From: Comamonas sp. Y33R10-2
GTDB taxonomy: Bacteria; Pseudomonadota; Gammaproteobacteria; Burkholderiales; Burkholderiaceae_C
NCBI RefSeq assembly: GCF_019355935.1
Contig: NZ_CP079925.1
Location: 124,001 to 188,000 of the forward strand
DNA: 64,000 nt
Direction of reading: 5' to 3'
Made by a program: the position numbers and the translations under genes. Under the pieces are notes generated by a model. That model was not told the origin of the DNA. It saw nothing but the letters and a program-made list of their open reading frames with translations, and made no database searches. How positions within the stretch are numbered: position 1 is the stretch's first letter; every line of letters starts with the position of its first letter. Positions 45,050 to 55,170 of this stretch are shown in pieces.

Positions 45050-45967
45050 TTACGAATGTTTCAGCGCTTTGTCGTGGGCGATACCGCTGCGCACATGACC
45101 TGATGGAACATGGCTGGCCGCATTGCGCACATGGCTGGTTTGGTCGTCGAAGAAAAAATCAGGCTCAAACTCGCGCAGAAACTCGCCCTTGGCTAAGCCG
45201 CCAAGGAACATGGCTTCATCCACATCAATCTTCCAGTCCATCAGTGTGTTCAAGGCGCGCTCATGGGCCGGTGCGCTGCGTGCGGTGACAAGGGCCGTTC
45301 GTATGCGCATGCCGGGCACTTCAACTTGCTGCAGATTGTGCAGGGCAGCTAGCAGAGGCTTGAACGGGCCTTCGGGCAAAGGCTGCTCGGCTTTTTCTTG
45401 CTCGTGCTTTTGAAAGGCCGCCAGACCTTCAGCCTGAAAAACGCGTTCCGACTCATCGCTGAACAGCACGGCGTCGCCGTCAAAAGCAATGCGCACTTCT
45501 TGCGGGTGGCGGCAGCTAGCGCGCATGGAGTCGGTGAAGACATGGGCGGCTGGGTAGCCCAGTTGCAGCGCCTGCGTAACGTCGTCTGCATTGGCGGAGA
45601 GGAACAATTGCGCACCCAAGGGCCGCAAATAGCCAAATGGGTCACGCCCCTGCGTGAACACGCCGCGCTGAATGGATTCTAGACCGTGAGCTTTGGCGGA
45701 GCGAAACACGCGCATGCCGCTGACCGGGTCGTTGCGCGAGAGCAGAACTACCTCAACGCGCTGCTGCTCTTCGGTGTTGAAGGCCAGCAATTTTTTGACC
45801 AGCGAGAGCGCCACGCCGGGCGCTGCAGGCACATCCAGCCGCTCGCGCTGCAGGCGCAGATAGGTCGCGGGGTCGTGGTCTTCAAAGACGTTGTTTTCCT
45901 CCTCGAAGTCGAACAGCGCGCGCGAAGAGATGGCTACGACGAGTTTGTCACTGAGAGAAGGGGGCAT
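45050..45967 (-). CDS. 5'-nucleotidase (cytosolic type I family)
   Basis: 305 residues of the 5'-nucleotidase family related to eukaryotic cytosolic NT5C1. Landmarks are LVVAISSRALFDFEEENNVF at the start, VVLLSRNDPVSGMRVFRSAK, AHVFTDSM, IAFDGDAVLFSDESERVF (HAD-like aspartates) and EPDFFFDDQTSHV. It dephosphorylates nucleoside monophosphates in the cytoplasm. It lies downstream of gspF on the same strand, with a small hairpin at about 46012-46041 between them, and is probably unrelated to secretion. Confidence 0.85.
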   Translation of the reverse strand: MPPSLSDKLVVAISSRALFDFEEENNVFEDHDPATYLRLQRERLDVPAAPGVALSLVKKLLAFNTEEQQRVEVVLLSRNDPVSGMRVFRSAKAHGLESIQRGVFTQGRDPFGYLRPLGAQLFLSANADDVTQALQLGYPAAHVFTDSMRASCRHPQEVRIAFDGDAVLFSDESERVFQAEGLAAFQKHEQEKAEQPLPEGPFKPLLAALHNLQQVEVPGMRIRTALVTARSAPAHERALNTLMDWKIDVDEAMFLGGLAKGEFLREFEPDFFFDDQTSHVRNAASHVPSGHVRSGIAHDKALKHS

Positions 45968-46045
45968 GTTTGTTGTCCAGAGCAGGGGCTAAAAACTGAC
46001 GTACCCCGAGTCAGGTACGCCGCGAAGCGACTCAGGTGGCGTACT

Positions 46046-47269
46046 TCATTTGACAAACTGATTGAGCTGAATAATGGGCATGAGCACCGCTAGCACGATG
46101 AGCATGACGACCAAGCCCATGGCGACGATGAGCAGCGGCTCCAAAATTGTGGCCATATGCATGGCACGGCGCTGTACTTCCGTCGATAGCTGGGTGGCGG
46201 CGCGTTGCAGCATCAGTGGCAATTGGCCGGTTTGCTCACCGAGTCGGGCAAACATGGAGACCAGACCCGGAAAGCGTTTTTTCTGCGCTAGGGCTGATGC
46301 TAGCGGAGCGCCTTCGCGCACCAGCACCAGTGCATCCATCGCGTCAGCGCGCATGGCGCGGTTGTTGAGTGTCTCGGCAGCCGCTTGTAGTGCTTTGAGA
46401 ATGGGCACCCCCGCACCGGCCAGCATGGCCAGCGTGCCGGCAAAGCGGGCTGCGTTATAGCTGCGCGAAAGGCGCCCGACCAGTGGCAAGTTGAGCCACT
46501 GGGCATCAAAGCTCTCACGAAATCTCTCATTTTTGAGTGCGAGACGAAAACCAATGGCGCCTAACACCAGAGTGCCGAGCATCAGCCAGCCGTAGTGGCG
46601 CACAAAGTCGCTCACGTTGAGCATGACCACGGTGAGAAAGGGCAGCGCCCGCTTGGAGCCCGCAAACACACCAGCGACTTGCGGCACCACATAGCTGACC
46701 AAAAAGATGACGATGACGATAGCCACCAGCGTGACGATGGCGGGGTAGAGCGACGCGCCGATGAGCTTGGATTGCAGCGCTTGGCGCGATTCCAGATCGT
46801 CGGCCAGATTTTCAAGAACAGAGCCTAGGCTGCCGCTGGATTCGCCCGCGCCAATGACGGAGCAAAAGATGTCGGAGAACTCACGCGGGTGCTGCTCTAG
46901 CGCACGTGCAAAGCTCGAGCCTGCATTGACCTCAGCTCGCAAGGCGGCAACTAACTGATGCTGACGGTCATCCTCGGCTTCTTCGGCTAATGCTGCCAGC
47001 GCGCGTTCAATGGGCAGGCCTGAGCTGACAAGCCCTGCAATTTGGCGCGTCCACACGGCAAGGCCGGTGGAGTTGAAAACGGGGCGTGTCAACCAGCTAG
47101 AAAGTGACGAGCCGCCTTTGCCTTGGCCAGACGCTACGGCTTCTACCTGCAACGGCACCAGCGCTTGGCTGCGCAGCTGGCTGCGGGCAGCGCGGGCGTT
47201 GTCGGCTTCAAGAATGCCCTTGCGGGTCTGGCCTTGGGCATCTAAGGCTTCAAAGGTAAAGGCGGGCAT
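46046..47269 (-). CDS. gspF: Type II secretion inner-membrane protein GspF
   Basis: 407 residues. Two T2SSF domains (about residues 70-190 and 275-395) each lead to a membrane helix, with a central helix pair. Signatures are VWTRQIAGLVSSGLPIERAL, IGAGESSGSLGSVL, FAGTLAMLAGAGVPILKAL and LGEQTGQLPLML. It anchors the GspE ATPase and platform. It is separated from gspE by an oxidoreductase gene and a small membrane protein gene, an uncommon interruption. Confidence 0.93.
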   Translation of the reverse strand: MPAFTFEALDAQGQTRKGILEADNARAARSQLRSQALVPLQVEAVASGQGKGGSSLSSWLTRPVFNSTGLAVWTRQIAGLVSSGLPIERALAALAEEAEDDRQHQLVAALRAEVNAGSSFARALEQHPREFSDIFCSVIGAGESSGSLGSVLENLADDLESRQALQSKLIGASLYPAIVTLVAIVIVIFLVSYVVPQVAGVFAGSKRALPFLTVVMLNVSDFVRHYGWLMLGTLVLGAIGFRLALKNERFRESFDAQWLNLPLVGRLSRSYNAARFAGTLAMLAGAGVPILKALQAAAETLNNRAMRADAMDALVLVREGAPLASALAQKKRFPGLVSMFARLGEQTGQLPLMLQRAATQLSTEVQRRAMHMATILEPLLIVAMGLVVMLIVLAVLMPIIQLNQFVK

Positions 47270-47293
47270 GCGTTGCTGTAACTGGGTAACTTG

Positions 47294-48310
47294 TTACAGC
47301 GATGGTAGCGACTGTTGAATGGCTTGCGCGGTAATTTCCAGACTGCGCAGGCGCAAGTCGGTGTCATACACATCGCTGACGAGGATGAACTCATCGGCCT
47401 GCGTTTCGTTGGCCAGTTTTTGCAGGCCTTGGTGCACGGTGTCTTGACTGCCAACGATACCTATCGCCAGAAAATCTTGAATGGCCGCTTGTTCGCGCCC
47501 ATCCAGCTGCTGCCAGTAGTTGGCAACAGGCGGCAGCAGGCGGGTGCGCTTGCCGGTCAGAATGCCCAGCACGCGCTGGTAGGTGCTGCTGGCCAGAAAC
47601 TCGGCTTCTTCATCCGTAGGCGCGGCAATCACGGGTACGCCGACGATGGCATAAGGCTTGGCCAGCGTGGCGCTGGGTTTGAACATCTGGCGGTAGATGG
47701 ATAAAGCCTGATGCAGCATGCGCGGTGCAAAGTGCGAAGCAAATGCGTAAGGCAGACCCAGATGCGCAGCCAACTGGGCCGAGTACAGGCTGGAGCCCAG
47801 CAGCCAAATCGGCACATTGGTGCCAGCGCCGGGTACGGCGACGATGCGCGCGCCCTCTTGGTCGTCGCCCAGCAGATGCTGCAGCTCTTGCACATCACGG
47901 GGAAAGTCGTCTTCGCTCTCCACCCTGTCACGGCGCAGTGCGCGCATGGTGGGGCCGTCGGTGCCGGGTGCGCGGCCAAGGCCGAGGTCGATGCGCCCGG
48001 GATACAACTCGGCCAGCGTGCCAAAGGCCTCGGCTACCACCAGCGGTGCGTGGTTGGGCAGCATGATGCCGCCAGAGCCCACACGAATGGTTTGCGTGGC
48101 ACTTGCAATATGTCCAATCAACACGGCGGTGGCTGAGCTGGCAATGCCGGGCATATTGTGGTGCTCGGCCAACCAGTAGCGGGTAAAGCCCAGCTTTTCG
48201 GCCTGCTGCGCCGTGCGCACGCTCACTTGCAGCGCATTCGCGACCGTGCCGCCTTCGCGCACGGCGACCAAGTCCAGCATGGACAGCTTGACGGTATTCA
48301 AGGATTTCAT
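47294..48310 (-). CDS. LLM class flavin-dependent oxidoreductase
   Basis: 338 residues of the luciferase-like monooxygenase family (YhbW group). Motifs include [58 protein letters not shown] and [15 protein letters not shown], with [20 protein letters not shown]. It is predicted to use reduced flavin, and the substrate is unknown. It is inserted between gspF and the rest of the gsp operon without apparent functional link. Confidence 0.9.
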   Translation of the reverse strand: MKSLNTVKLSMLDLVAVREGGTVANALQVSVRTAQQAEKLGFTRYWLAEHHNMPGIASSATAVLIGHIASATQTIRVGSGGIMLPNHAPLVVAEAFGTLAELYPGRIDLGLGRAPGTDGPTMRALRRDRVESEDDFPRDVQELQHLLGDDQEGARIVAVPGAGTNVPIWLLGSSLYSAQLAAHLGLPYAFASHFAPRMLHQALSIYRQMFKPSATLAKPYAIVGVPVIAAPTDEEAEFLASSTYQRVLGILTGKRTRLLPPVANYWQQLDGREQAAIQDFLAIGIVGSQDTVHQGLQKLANETQADEFILVSDVYDTDLRLRSLEITAQAIQQSLPSL

Positions 48311-48340
48311 AGCGATGAGCCTTTGATGAGCTTTATATGA

Positions 48341-48382
48341 TTTTGATAGCTACTAGTCTTGGATTAATCAGCGCTTGCGGCC
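48341..48382 (+). repeat. Palindromic repeat (family A), overlapping the end of a membrane protein gene
   Basis: TTGATAGCTACTAGTCTTGG, then CAGCGCTTGCGGCC at the exact spacing. On the minus strand the AAGCGCTGA of the element supplies the last codons and the stop of the gene ending at 48368. Confidence 0.7.
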
Positions 48383-48652
48383 AATCTCACGTCCAAAAAC
48401 AATGGCGACCAATACGCCCCACACCAGCATCACGCCGGCCATTGCGTAGTAGGTGGCGCCCGATTGCATGGCAAAGACCGAGCCCAGCAAGGCAACCAGC
48501 GCAGCCATGCGAATCATGCGGCGCAACTGGGCCACGGGAAAGCGGCTTTTGAGCTGGAATAGCAGGGCAAAGCTAATGACAGCCAGCGCTATCAACAACA
48601 AAAACAGATCGCCGCCATAGGGCTGGACAGAGGTGCGTAGGTTTTCAAGCAT
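48368..48652 (-). CDS. Small membrane protein, 94 aa
   Basis: Starts MLENLRTSVQPYGG at the ATG at 48652; an ATG 12 codons upstream is less likely. Three hydrophobic helices: LFLLLIALAVISFALLFQL, MAALVALLGSVFAM and YYAMAGVMLVWGVLVAIVFG. It ends in a basic GRKR tail whose last codons and stop lie in a palindromic repeat. The family is unknown. It is cotranscribed with the surrounding gsp genes by position. Confidence 0.75.
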   Translation of the reverse strand: MLENLRTSVQPYGGDLFLLLIALAVISFALLFQLKSRFPVAQLRRMIRMAALVALLGSVFAMQSGATYYAMAGVMLVWGVLVAIVFGREIGRKR

Positions 48653-48734
48653 GGATTCATTGTGGCAAAGGCGAAGAAAGCTTTGCACGCTCAGGCTATG
48701 AAAGCTTTGTCCCCTTTGACGAATGCATGCCGCA

Positions 48735-50096
48735 TCAGTCGCGCGTCACGCGCATGACTTCGGCAGGGGTCGTCACGCCTTCACGCACCAGACGCTCACC
48801 GTCTTCACGCATGAGTTGCATGCCATTGGCCATCGCGGTTTCGCGAATCTCGGCTTCGCTGGCGCCGCGGTGAATTTGTGCGCGTATGGTGTCGTCCACC
48901 ACCAGTATTTCAAAAATACCGGTACGGCCCTTGTATCCACTCGACTCGTTGCTATCAATCTTGCGAACCAGTCGCTGCGCCAGCACGCCCAGCAGCGATG
49001 AGGACAGCAAGAAGGGCTCAACCCCCATGTCGATCAAACGCGTCACGGCGCTGGGTGCATCGTTGGTGTGCAGCGTAGCCAGCACCAAGTGACCGGTGAG
49101 CGAGGCTTGAATAGCAATTTGCGCGGTTTCAAAGTCGCGAATTTCGCCAATCATGATGACGTCCGGGTCTTGGCGCAGCAGGGCGCGCAATGCTTTGGCA
49201 AAGGTCAGGTCGATCTTGGCGTTGACTTGGGTTTGTCCTACGCCGGCCAGCTCATATTCGATGGGGTCTTCCACCGTCATGATGTTGCTGTGGCTGGCAT
49301 CCATGCGCTGCAGCGCGGAGTACAGCGTGGTGGTCTTGCCCGAGCCGGTAGGCCCGGTGACGAGCACGATGCCGTGGGGCTGCGATGTAAGGTGGGTGAA
49401 GCGCTCCAGCGTCTGGCCGCCCATGCCAACGGCTTCAAGGCTGAGCTTGCTTTCACTCTTGTCCAGCAAGCGCAGCACGGCGCGTTCGCCATGAGCACTG
49501 GGCAGGGTGGAGACTCGTACGTCGATGGCTCTGGTGCCCAAGCGCAGGCTGATGCGCCCGTCTTGCGGCAGGCGCTTTTCGGCAATGTCCAGATCCGCCA
49601 TGATTTTGAGGCGGCTGATCAAGGCAGCATGCAAGGCGCGGTTGGGCTGCACTACTTCGCGCAGATCACCATCGACACGAAAGCGCACGCTGGAGTGGCG
49701 CTCATAAGGCTCGATATGAATGTCCGATGCCCCATCGCGCGCGGCTTGCGTGAGCAGGGCGTTAAGCATGCGGATGATGGGCGCATCGTCTGCAGTTTCC
49801 AGCAAGTCTTCCACGGCGGGAAGCTCTTGCATCATGCGAGCGAGGTCGGCGTCGGACTCGACTTCGCTGACCACCATGGCGGCGCTGGAGTCGTTGTGCG
49901 AATAGGCGGCGCTGATGCGGTGGGCTAACGCTGCACTGTCGAGCAGCTGCCAGCGCTGCACGGAGTGCTTGCGCTGAACTTCAGAGATGGCCGACCAATC
50001 GGGCTCGGGGCTGTGCCAGAGCACAGGTTCTAATCCATTGTCTTCAATCAACAGCAAGCTGCTGCGGGCAAAGCCATAGGGCAGTGGGTAGCGCAT
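48735..50096 (-). CDS. gspE: Type II secretion ATPase GspE, lacking the zinc-binding loop
   Basis: 453 residues, shorter than the usual 500 or more. Walker A is [17 protein letters not shown] (about residue 248), followed by [18 protein letters not shown], the Asp box [15 protein letters not shown] and the His box [16 protein letters not shown]. Between LAQRLVRK and [16 protein letters not shown], where GspE normally has CxxC-x(about 30)-CxxC, there are only the residues IDSNESS. It drives pseudopilus assembly. The N-terminal domain that docks on GspL is also short. Confidence 0.92.
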   Translation of the reverse strand: MRYPLPYGFARSSLLLIEDNGLEPVLWHSPEPDWSAISEVQRKHSVQRWQLLDSAALAHRISAAYSHNDSSAAMVVSEVESDADLARMMQELPAVEDLLETADDAPIIRMLNALLTQAARDGASDIHIEPYERHSSVRFRVDGDLREVVQPNRALHAALISRLKIMADLDIAEKRLPQDGRISLRLGTRAIDVRVSTLPSAHGERAVLRLLDKSESKLSLEAVGMGGQTLERFTHLTSQPHGIVLVTGPTGSGKTTTLYSALQRMDASHSNIMTVEDPIEYELAGVGQTQVNAKIDLTFAKALRALLRQDPDVIMIGEIRDFETAQIAIQASLTGHLVLATLHTNDAPSAVTRLIDMGVEPFLLSSSLLGVLAQRLVRKIDSNESSGYKGRTGIFEILVVDDTIRAQIHRGASEAEIRETAMANGMQLMREDGERLVREGVTTPAEVMRVTRD

Positions 50097-50116
50097 TCGT
50101 GGCCTTACTTTTTTGC

Positions 50117-52513
50117 TTACTGCTTGCCCTGCAAGATACTTTCCATGGCTTGAGGCATGGAGGACAGCGTGGAGGGTGCCGGAGCAGGATAGCCGTTAAC
50201 TTTGGGGCTTAAGGGATCGCTGAAGTCCACCAGTTCAGGCTTGGCGCCGGGCACATTCACCATAGAGGAGGAGGGGGTGGAGACAGGCGGCAGCACTGAC
50301 GAGATTGTTGGCGCTAACAGAGGCTGCAAGGGTTGCTGCGGGCTTGGCAGCGAAGGCGGCAAGATGGGCGCTGAGTTGACGTTGCGCATCATCAGGTTCG
50401 GGTCGGGCTGATTGTTTTGCTGCACACCGCGAATAGAGTCGTAGCGATCTTGCGAGAGCTGGCTGGTCGAGTTGGCATCGCGCAGCACCGTGGGGCGTAA
50501 AAAGACCATGAGGTTGGTCTTTTTGCGGGTGCGGGCCGTATTGCGAAACAGATTGCCAATCACAGGAATATCACCGAGCAAAGGCACACGCTCTTGGGTT
50601 TGACCGTATTCATCAGCAATCAGGCCGCCCAGCACCACGATGGCGCCGTCTTCGACCAATACGTTTGACTCAATGGCGCGCTTGGTAGTGGTTGCGCCCT
50701 TGGTCGAGTCTGCAGTGTTCGCTTTAACCGCAGAATTTTCCTGATAAACGGACATCTTGATTGTGCCGTTCTCGTTGATCTGCGGGCGAATCTTGAGCAG
50801 CGTACCTACATCCTTGCGCTCATAGGTCGTGAACGGGTTGATGGTTCCGCCACTGCTGCCGGTGTTGGTGAAAGAGCCGGTGGGAAAGGGGACGTTTTCA
50901 CCCACCATGATGCTGGCTTCTTCGTTGTCCAGCGTCATCAAATTGGGGGTGGAGAGAATGTTGGTGTCGCCATCGCCCTGCATCAAATTGATCAGCGCTC
51001 CCAAGCTGGTGCTGCCGTTATTGGTTTGGGTAAAGCCGAGGTTGGTGCCCTTCATGCCGGCAATGCTCGCGCCTTGCGCATCGGTCAGCGCGGTGCCACT
51101 GGCGAGGTTTGCGACAGCACCTGAAACGCTAAAAATGTTGGGGATGCCGTTGACCCCAGTGCCATTGCCCAGCACGCCCAAAATGCGGCCGTTGTTGCGA
51201 ATCAGGGAGCTCCACTGCACGCCCAGTTGTGCGGCTTTTTCGGCCGAGACTTCGACGATTAGCGCCTCAATCAGCACCTGCGCGCGGCGCCCGTCGAGCT
51301 TGTCGATGACGGCGCGCAATTGCCTGTAAAGCGGGCCCGGTGCGGTAATGATGAGCGAGTTGCTGGTCGGGTCCGCCTGAATCATGCCGCCCGTTGAAGG
51401 CTGCTGCGCCGTGCCAAAACGAGAGCTGGGGCCCGTGTTGCCGCTGCCCAAGCCCACGGTGGCGCTGCCATCGGTGCCGCGTGAAATAGTGGGCTGCGAT
51501 GAAGATCCACCCGTGGTCGAGGTGTTGCCGCCGGCCACCTGCCCGCCCAGTGCGGTGCTGGCGCTGCCTTGTGCGCTGATTGCTGCGCGCAGCGTGGCTG
51601 CAAGAGCCACGGCATCGGCGTTCTTCAGGTACACCACATTAATGTTGCCTTCGTCGCCGCTGCCTGTCATTGCCGGCTGGTCAAGGCGTGAAATCAGCGA
51701 GCGAATTTGCGACAGCTTGGCAGGATTGGCGGCGCGAATGAGCACGGAGTTGCTGCGCGGCTCGGCCAAGATGGAGGTGCGAAAGCCGTTATCGGTCTGG
51801 CCCGCAGTACTTGCGCCGGACTGAGCAGCACCGCCCATGGTGGCGGAGCCGCCTTCCATGAGGCGGTTGACCAGTGCCACCATGTCGCTGGCCATAGCGT
51901 GGCGCAGCGGTATCACTTCCATATCGGTCGCGTTAGATACATCGGTGCTGGCGATGATGCGGGAGATGCGCTGCAAGTTGTCCGCGTAGTCGGTGATGAC
52001 CAGCGAGTTATTGCCTGGGTTGACGTTGATGGTGTTGTTGGGGCTGATCAGCGGGCGCAACACAGGCACCAGATTGCTGGCGTTCTCGTAGTTGAGCTTG
52101 AAGATCTGCGTGACGATGCCGCCACCGGCTTGACCGCCGCGTCCCATGCTCACCTCGTTGGTTTGCAGCTTGGCATCGGCCTCGGGAATGACCTTGAATA
52201 GACCCGCGGACTCCACCACAGTGAAACCCTGCATGCGCAGCGCCGCCAGATACTGCTGGTAGGCCCTGGCGGGAGTCACGGCTTTGTCCGTCAACAGTGT
52301 GATCTGCCCTTTGACGCGAGGGTCCACCACCACGTTGCGGTTGGTGATGGCGGCCATGGCCCGCGATACGGCTTCAATATCGGCGTTGGTGAAGTTCAGT
52401 GTCACCGGCTCGCCGGGGCGCAAACTGGGCGTATTTTGAGCATAAATAGTGCCGCTAGCGCACGCCAGTATGGCGGCTGCAGCTATCGATTTAAGAGTGC
52501 TACGCTGAGTCAT
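50117..52513 (-). CDS. gspD: Type II secretin GspD
   Basis: 798 residues. The signal peptide ([20 protein letters not shown]) is followed by the N0 domain ([20 protein letters not shown]), N1-N3 repeats, and the secretin barrel. Secretin marks are [31 protein letters not shown] and the closing [16 protein letters not shown]. The C-terminal tail after about residue 700 is P/S/Q-rich. It forms the outer-membrane channel. The signal peptide coding region resembles a palindromic repeat in spacing and frame. Confidence 0.95.
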   Translation of the reverse strand: MTQRSTLKSIAAAAILACASGTIYAQNTPSLRPGEPVTLNFTNADIEAVSRAMAAITNRNVVVDPRVKGQITLLTDKAVTPARAYQQYLAALRMQGFTVVESAGLFKVIPEADAKLQTNEVSMGRGGQAGGGIVTQIFKLNYENASNLVPVLRPLISPNNTINVNPGNNSLVITDYADNLQRISRIIASTDVSNATDMEVIPLRHAMASDMVALVNRLMEGGSATMGGAAQSGASTAGQTDNGFRTSILAEPRSNSVLIRAANPAKLSQIRSLISRLDQPAMTGSGDEGNINVVYLKNADAVALAATLRAAISAQGSASTALGGQVAGGNTSTTGGSSSQPTISRGTDGSATVGLGSGNTGPSSRFGTAQQPSTGGMIQADPTSNSLIITAPGPLYRQLRAVIDKLDGRRAQVLIEALIVEVSAEKAAQLGVQWSSLIRNNGRILGVLGNGTGVNGIPNIFSVSGAVANLASGTALTDAQGASIAGMKGTNLGFTQTNNGSTSLGALINLMQGDGDTNILSTPNLMTLDNEEASIMVGENVPFPTGSFTNTGSSGGTINPFTTYERKDVGTLLKIRPQINENGTIKMSVYQENSAVKANTADSTKGATTTKRAIESNVLVEDGAIVVLGGLIADEYGQTQERVPLLGDIPVIGNLFRNTARTRKKTNLMVFLRPTVLRDANSTSQLSQDRYDSIRGVQQNNQPDPNLMMRNVNSAPILPPSLPSPQQPLQPLLAPTISSVLPPVSTPSSSMVNVPGAKPELVDFSDPLSPKVNGYPAPAPSTLSSMPQAMESILQGKQ
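52435..52489 (-). repeat. Possible palindromic repeat (family A) forming the GspD signal peptide
   Basis: Minus-strand ATAGCTGCAGCCGCC, then GCGCTAGCGGCACTATTTATG with CTAG at the same position as in intergenic copies, then TCAAAA. It is read as [18 protein letters not shown] in the common I-A frame. Match is weaker than in other copies and could be partly chance. Confidence 0.45.
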
Positions 52514-52516
52514 AGA

Positions 52517-53356
52517 TCAACCAAAAGTGATGATGGAACGCGAGCCTTCGCGGCGTCCCAAAATATTGAGCAAATTCGACAAGGCGGCTTCGCGCTCGGG
52601 GCTGGCAGAAGCTTCGCCGTTGAAGCGTAGACGAGACCCCACCCACTGGCCCTGACCGCTGAGTTGCAGGTCACCATTGAGGGTGGATAAATGGAGTTGG
52701 GCTGTGTCGCCGCCTTGAATATCAAGCCGGTAACTGCCCAGTGGTTTGAGCGGAGACAGGCGCGAAGACACGGCCAGTGCCTCCAGTCGCGTCAAGCCTT
52801 GGCTGGTGGCGCGACCCGCGCTGTATTGCAGTGCTAGCCCTGTGGTGTACAGGCGTAGCTGGCCTTGCAGAGCGACGGTGTTCCACGGCGTGCCTAGCCC
52901 GGTCAGCATGTCGGCAGGCAGTTGCATGGCGCTGTCGTTGATGCGCAGGGCCATGGCATTCCATCCCGGTGCGAACTGGGCCAGCACGGGCGTGGTGGTG
53001 CAGCAGTCGCTTTGCAAAGTGACGCTGGCGCTGCCAAGACCGGGGCGCAAAGTCCAGTTCAGGCGGGTGGGTAGCGTGGTGGCGTCACGGCTGTCCTCGC
53101 CGCCGGTGAATACCAGTCTGGCCGATCCACTCCAGATCGTGCCGCGTGCTTCTTGCAGCTGCACTTTGCCTGCGGTCGCTGAATGCACGCGTGCGGCCAG
53201 CCAAGACGCAGGTGCGAAGAGTGCGGCCGTGAGTAAGCCGCCCAACAGCGCGCCGCCAATGGCCCAGCGCAGCAGCGAATGCGCCCCGCCCAACCCGCGT
53301 GATTGACGCGAGGTGTTGCTGATAAGGCGCAATGGCGGTGATGGGCGTTGGCTCAT
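52517..53356 (-). CDS. gspN: Type II secretion protein N
   Basis: 279 residues. A single N-terminal membrane segment (LLRWAIGGALLGGLLTAALF) is followed by a periplasmic domain with ASWLAARVHSATAGKVQLQE and GTIWSGSARLVF, the GspN signature of a GTIW-type motif near residue 75. It lies 3 bp upstream of gspD in the operon. GspN is an accessory component of some T2SS. Its role is unclear. Confidence 0.88.
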   Translation of the reverse strand: MSQRPSPPLRLISNTSRQSRGLGGAHSLLRWAIGGALLGGLLTAALFAPASWLAARVHSATAGKVQLQEARGTIWSGSARLVFTGGEDSRDATTLPTRLNWTLRPGLGSASVTLQSDCCTTTPVLAQFAPGWNAMALRINDSAMQLPADMLTGLGTPWNTVALQGQLRLYTTGLALQYSAGRATSQGLTRLEALAVSSRLSPLKPLGSYRLDIQGGDTAQLHLSTLNGDLQLSGQGQWVGSRLRFNGEASASPEREAALSNLLNILGRREGSRSIITFG

Positions 53357-53365
53357 GGCAGGAGT

Positions 53366-53905
53366 TTAGTGGGCTTCGTCGTCCTGACCGGGTAGGTCAA
53401 GCAGCAGATTACCGCTCCAGCGGATGAGGGTTGCGTCTGTGGTGTCAGCAGGTGCGCGGCTGAGTTTCATCTCGACCACCGATGCATGGCTGTTGTCGCG
53501 CACTTGGCTAAGCCAGCGAGCCAGCGCAGCTGCAGGGGCGCTGTTGAGCGTGATTTGTACGCGGTTACCCAGCCACTGCATTTGCGCGGTGGTCGGCATC
53601 TCGGCTTTGAGGGATTGCTCAAGCTGTGTGTTGATATCGGCATTAATGGCTTGTGGCCGCTGGCGCAGCTGCTCGGCCTGCGACTGCAGTTGCAGCATGG
53701 TTTGCAGGTCACGGTCTGCCGCAGCGCGGCGGGCGGGGGCGGATTCAAGGCTTGTGAGAGCGGGGGCCAGTGCAATCGACCAAGTCAGTGCTAGCAGCAG
53801 GATGGTGCCTGCGATGAGCATTAAATTTTGCTCGCGCTGCGCAAGGCTGGCCCAGCGCTGGCGCAGGGCTGCCAGCGCGGTGTTTAAGGCGTTGTCTTGC
53901 TTCAT
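53366..53905 (-). CDS. gspM: Type II secretion protein M
   Basis: 179 residues. A short cytoplasmic start (LRQRWASLAQREQNLMLIAG) leads into one membrane helix (TILLLALTWSIALAPALTSL), and the periplasmic ferredoxin-like domain follows with a Q-rich coiled segment (LQTMLQLQSQAEQLRQRPQA). It pairs with GspL. Its start overlaps the gspL stop by 4 bp, indicating coupling. Confidence 0.9.
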   Translation of the reverse strand: MKQDNALNTALAALRQRWASLAQREQNLMLIAGTILLLALTWSIALAPALTSLESAPARRAAADRDLQTMLQLQSQAEQLRQRPQAINADINTQLEQSLKAEMPTTAQMQWLGNRVQITLNSAPAAALARWLSQVRDNSHASVVEMKLSRAPADTTDATLIRWSGNLLLDLPGQDDEAH

Positions 53906-55128
53906 GGGCGAGCCTTTACGCTGAGGACGAGTTCAGGGCCAGCGCGATGGAGTTGATAGCCGCTTGCCTCAAGGCTTTGTTGTGCGTCGCTTAAGGCATC
54001 GGCGTTCAGCTCTATGCCTGCGATGCGCAGCTGCTTATCTTGGTACTGCAGGCTTTTGGCATTGGACATATTGCTGATCGTTGCGCTGGCAGTGAGTAGC
54101 GCTTCAAGGTCATTGGCCGACAAAGCTCCGGAGTTGTTGCGCAGCAACTCTAGCTCGCGCTGCATTTGTACGGGTGCATCCACAATGACGGGCACATTTG
54201 GGAAGGTGGTTTGCAGAACTTGCGTGGCTTGCTGCTGGCGTTGCGCGATAGAGCGGTCTTCTTTGAAGGCCCAGATGTTCAGCCCTATGAGTTGAGCGGC
54301 GATGGCAATGCCTGTCGCCCAGCGCGCAGCGCGCCACTGCGGGGCTTTGGCAAAGCTTTGCCATGTATCGAGCAGGTGGCGCTTGGCGCGGGTGCTGTCA
54401 CCCAAGTCCAGATCAAACTGCGCCAAGTCTCCGGCGTAAGTTGCGCTGTGCAGCAGGCGATCCGAAGAGGTGAAGATGCTGATGGGTCGCTGCAGGGCTT
54501 CGGCAGCGCGTGCGAGCTGTGGCGGAGTCAGCACAGGCAGATCATCGGGCAGGCGTGCGAGCAAGGGCTCGAGCAGGCTGGAGCCCGCAGGCAGCGGCAG
54601 GGTGATTAGCGTGATTTCCTCATCCAGCCCGGTCATGCTCAGCTGGGTGTTGTCACCGTAGCCCAGCAGTTGCAGCCGGGCATTGGCACTCGGCCATTGC
54701 TCAGGCACCAATCGGTTCGCGGCGTGGCCGTTGTGCTCTAGCCACTGCAGGTGTGATTGCAGCCATTGTTTGTCACAAACGGCAATCCAGTAAGTGTTGT
54801 CTGCGGGCGATGAGTCCAGTGCGATGTGCAGGGTCGAGACATCGTCGAGCAGCTTTTCTTCCAGCAGGCCTTCCAGCGCAGCGCGCACGCGTGGCTGCTG
54901 GCGGCGGCTTTGCACGTTCAGGCCTGGAGGCAGCTCGACGCAGTGCCAAGAAAGGCGCCTGGCAGGAATGACGGCTGTGGTTTGACCTGTTCGGCCCAAG
55001 GCGGGTAGCTGAGAGGCGCGAACCTTGTCGCTGTTTTGCGCACTTTGGCCGTCATCGCTGACAGCGTAGAGGTATTTGGTCGCCGAGCTTGCGCGGCTCG
55101 ACGGCAGTTTTATTAGCAATGTGCTCAT
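53902..55128 (-). CDS. gspL: Type II secretion protein L
   Basis: 408 residues. The cytoplasmic actin-like domain (residues 1-240; VIPARRLSWHCVELPPGL, then ALEGLLEEKLLDDVSTLHI) is followed by a membrane helix near WATGIAIAAQLIGLNIWAFK and a periplasmic part. GspL links GspE to the platform. It is coupled to gspM. The LLEEKL region corresponds to the usual GspL cytoplasmic core. Confidence 0.92.
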   Translation of the reverse strand: MSTLLIKLPSSRASSATKYLYAVSDDGQSAQNSDKVRASQLPALGRTGQTTAVIPARRLSWHCVELPPGLNVQSRRQQPRVRAALEGLLEEKLLDDVSTLHIALDSSPADNTYWIAVCDKQWLQSHLQWLEHNGHAANRLVPEQWPSANARLQLLGYGDNTQLSMTGLDEEITLITLPLPAGSSLLEPLLARLPDDLPVLTPPQLARAAEALQRPISIFTSSDRLLHSATYAGDLAQFDLDLGDSTRAKRHLLDTWQSFAKAPQWRAARWATGIAIAAQLIGLNIWAFKEDRSIAQRQQQATQVLQTTFPNVPVIVDAPVQMQRELELLRNNSGALSANDLEALLTASATISNMSNAKSLQYQDKQLRIAGIELNADALSDAQQSLEASGYQLHRAGPELVLSVKARP

Positions 55129-55170
55129 GGGAGATGTCGCATTCTATGGGGGCGAGGTGACATGCAGTTG

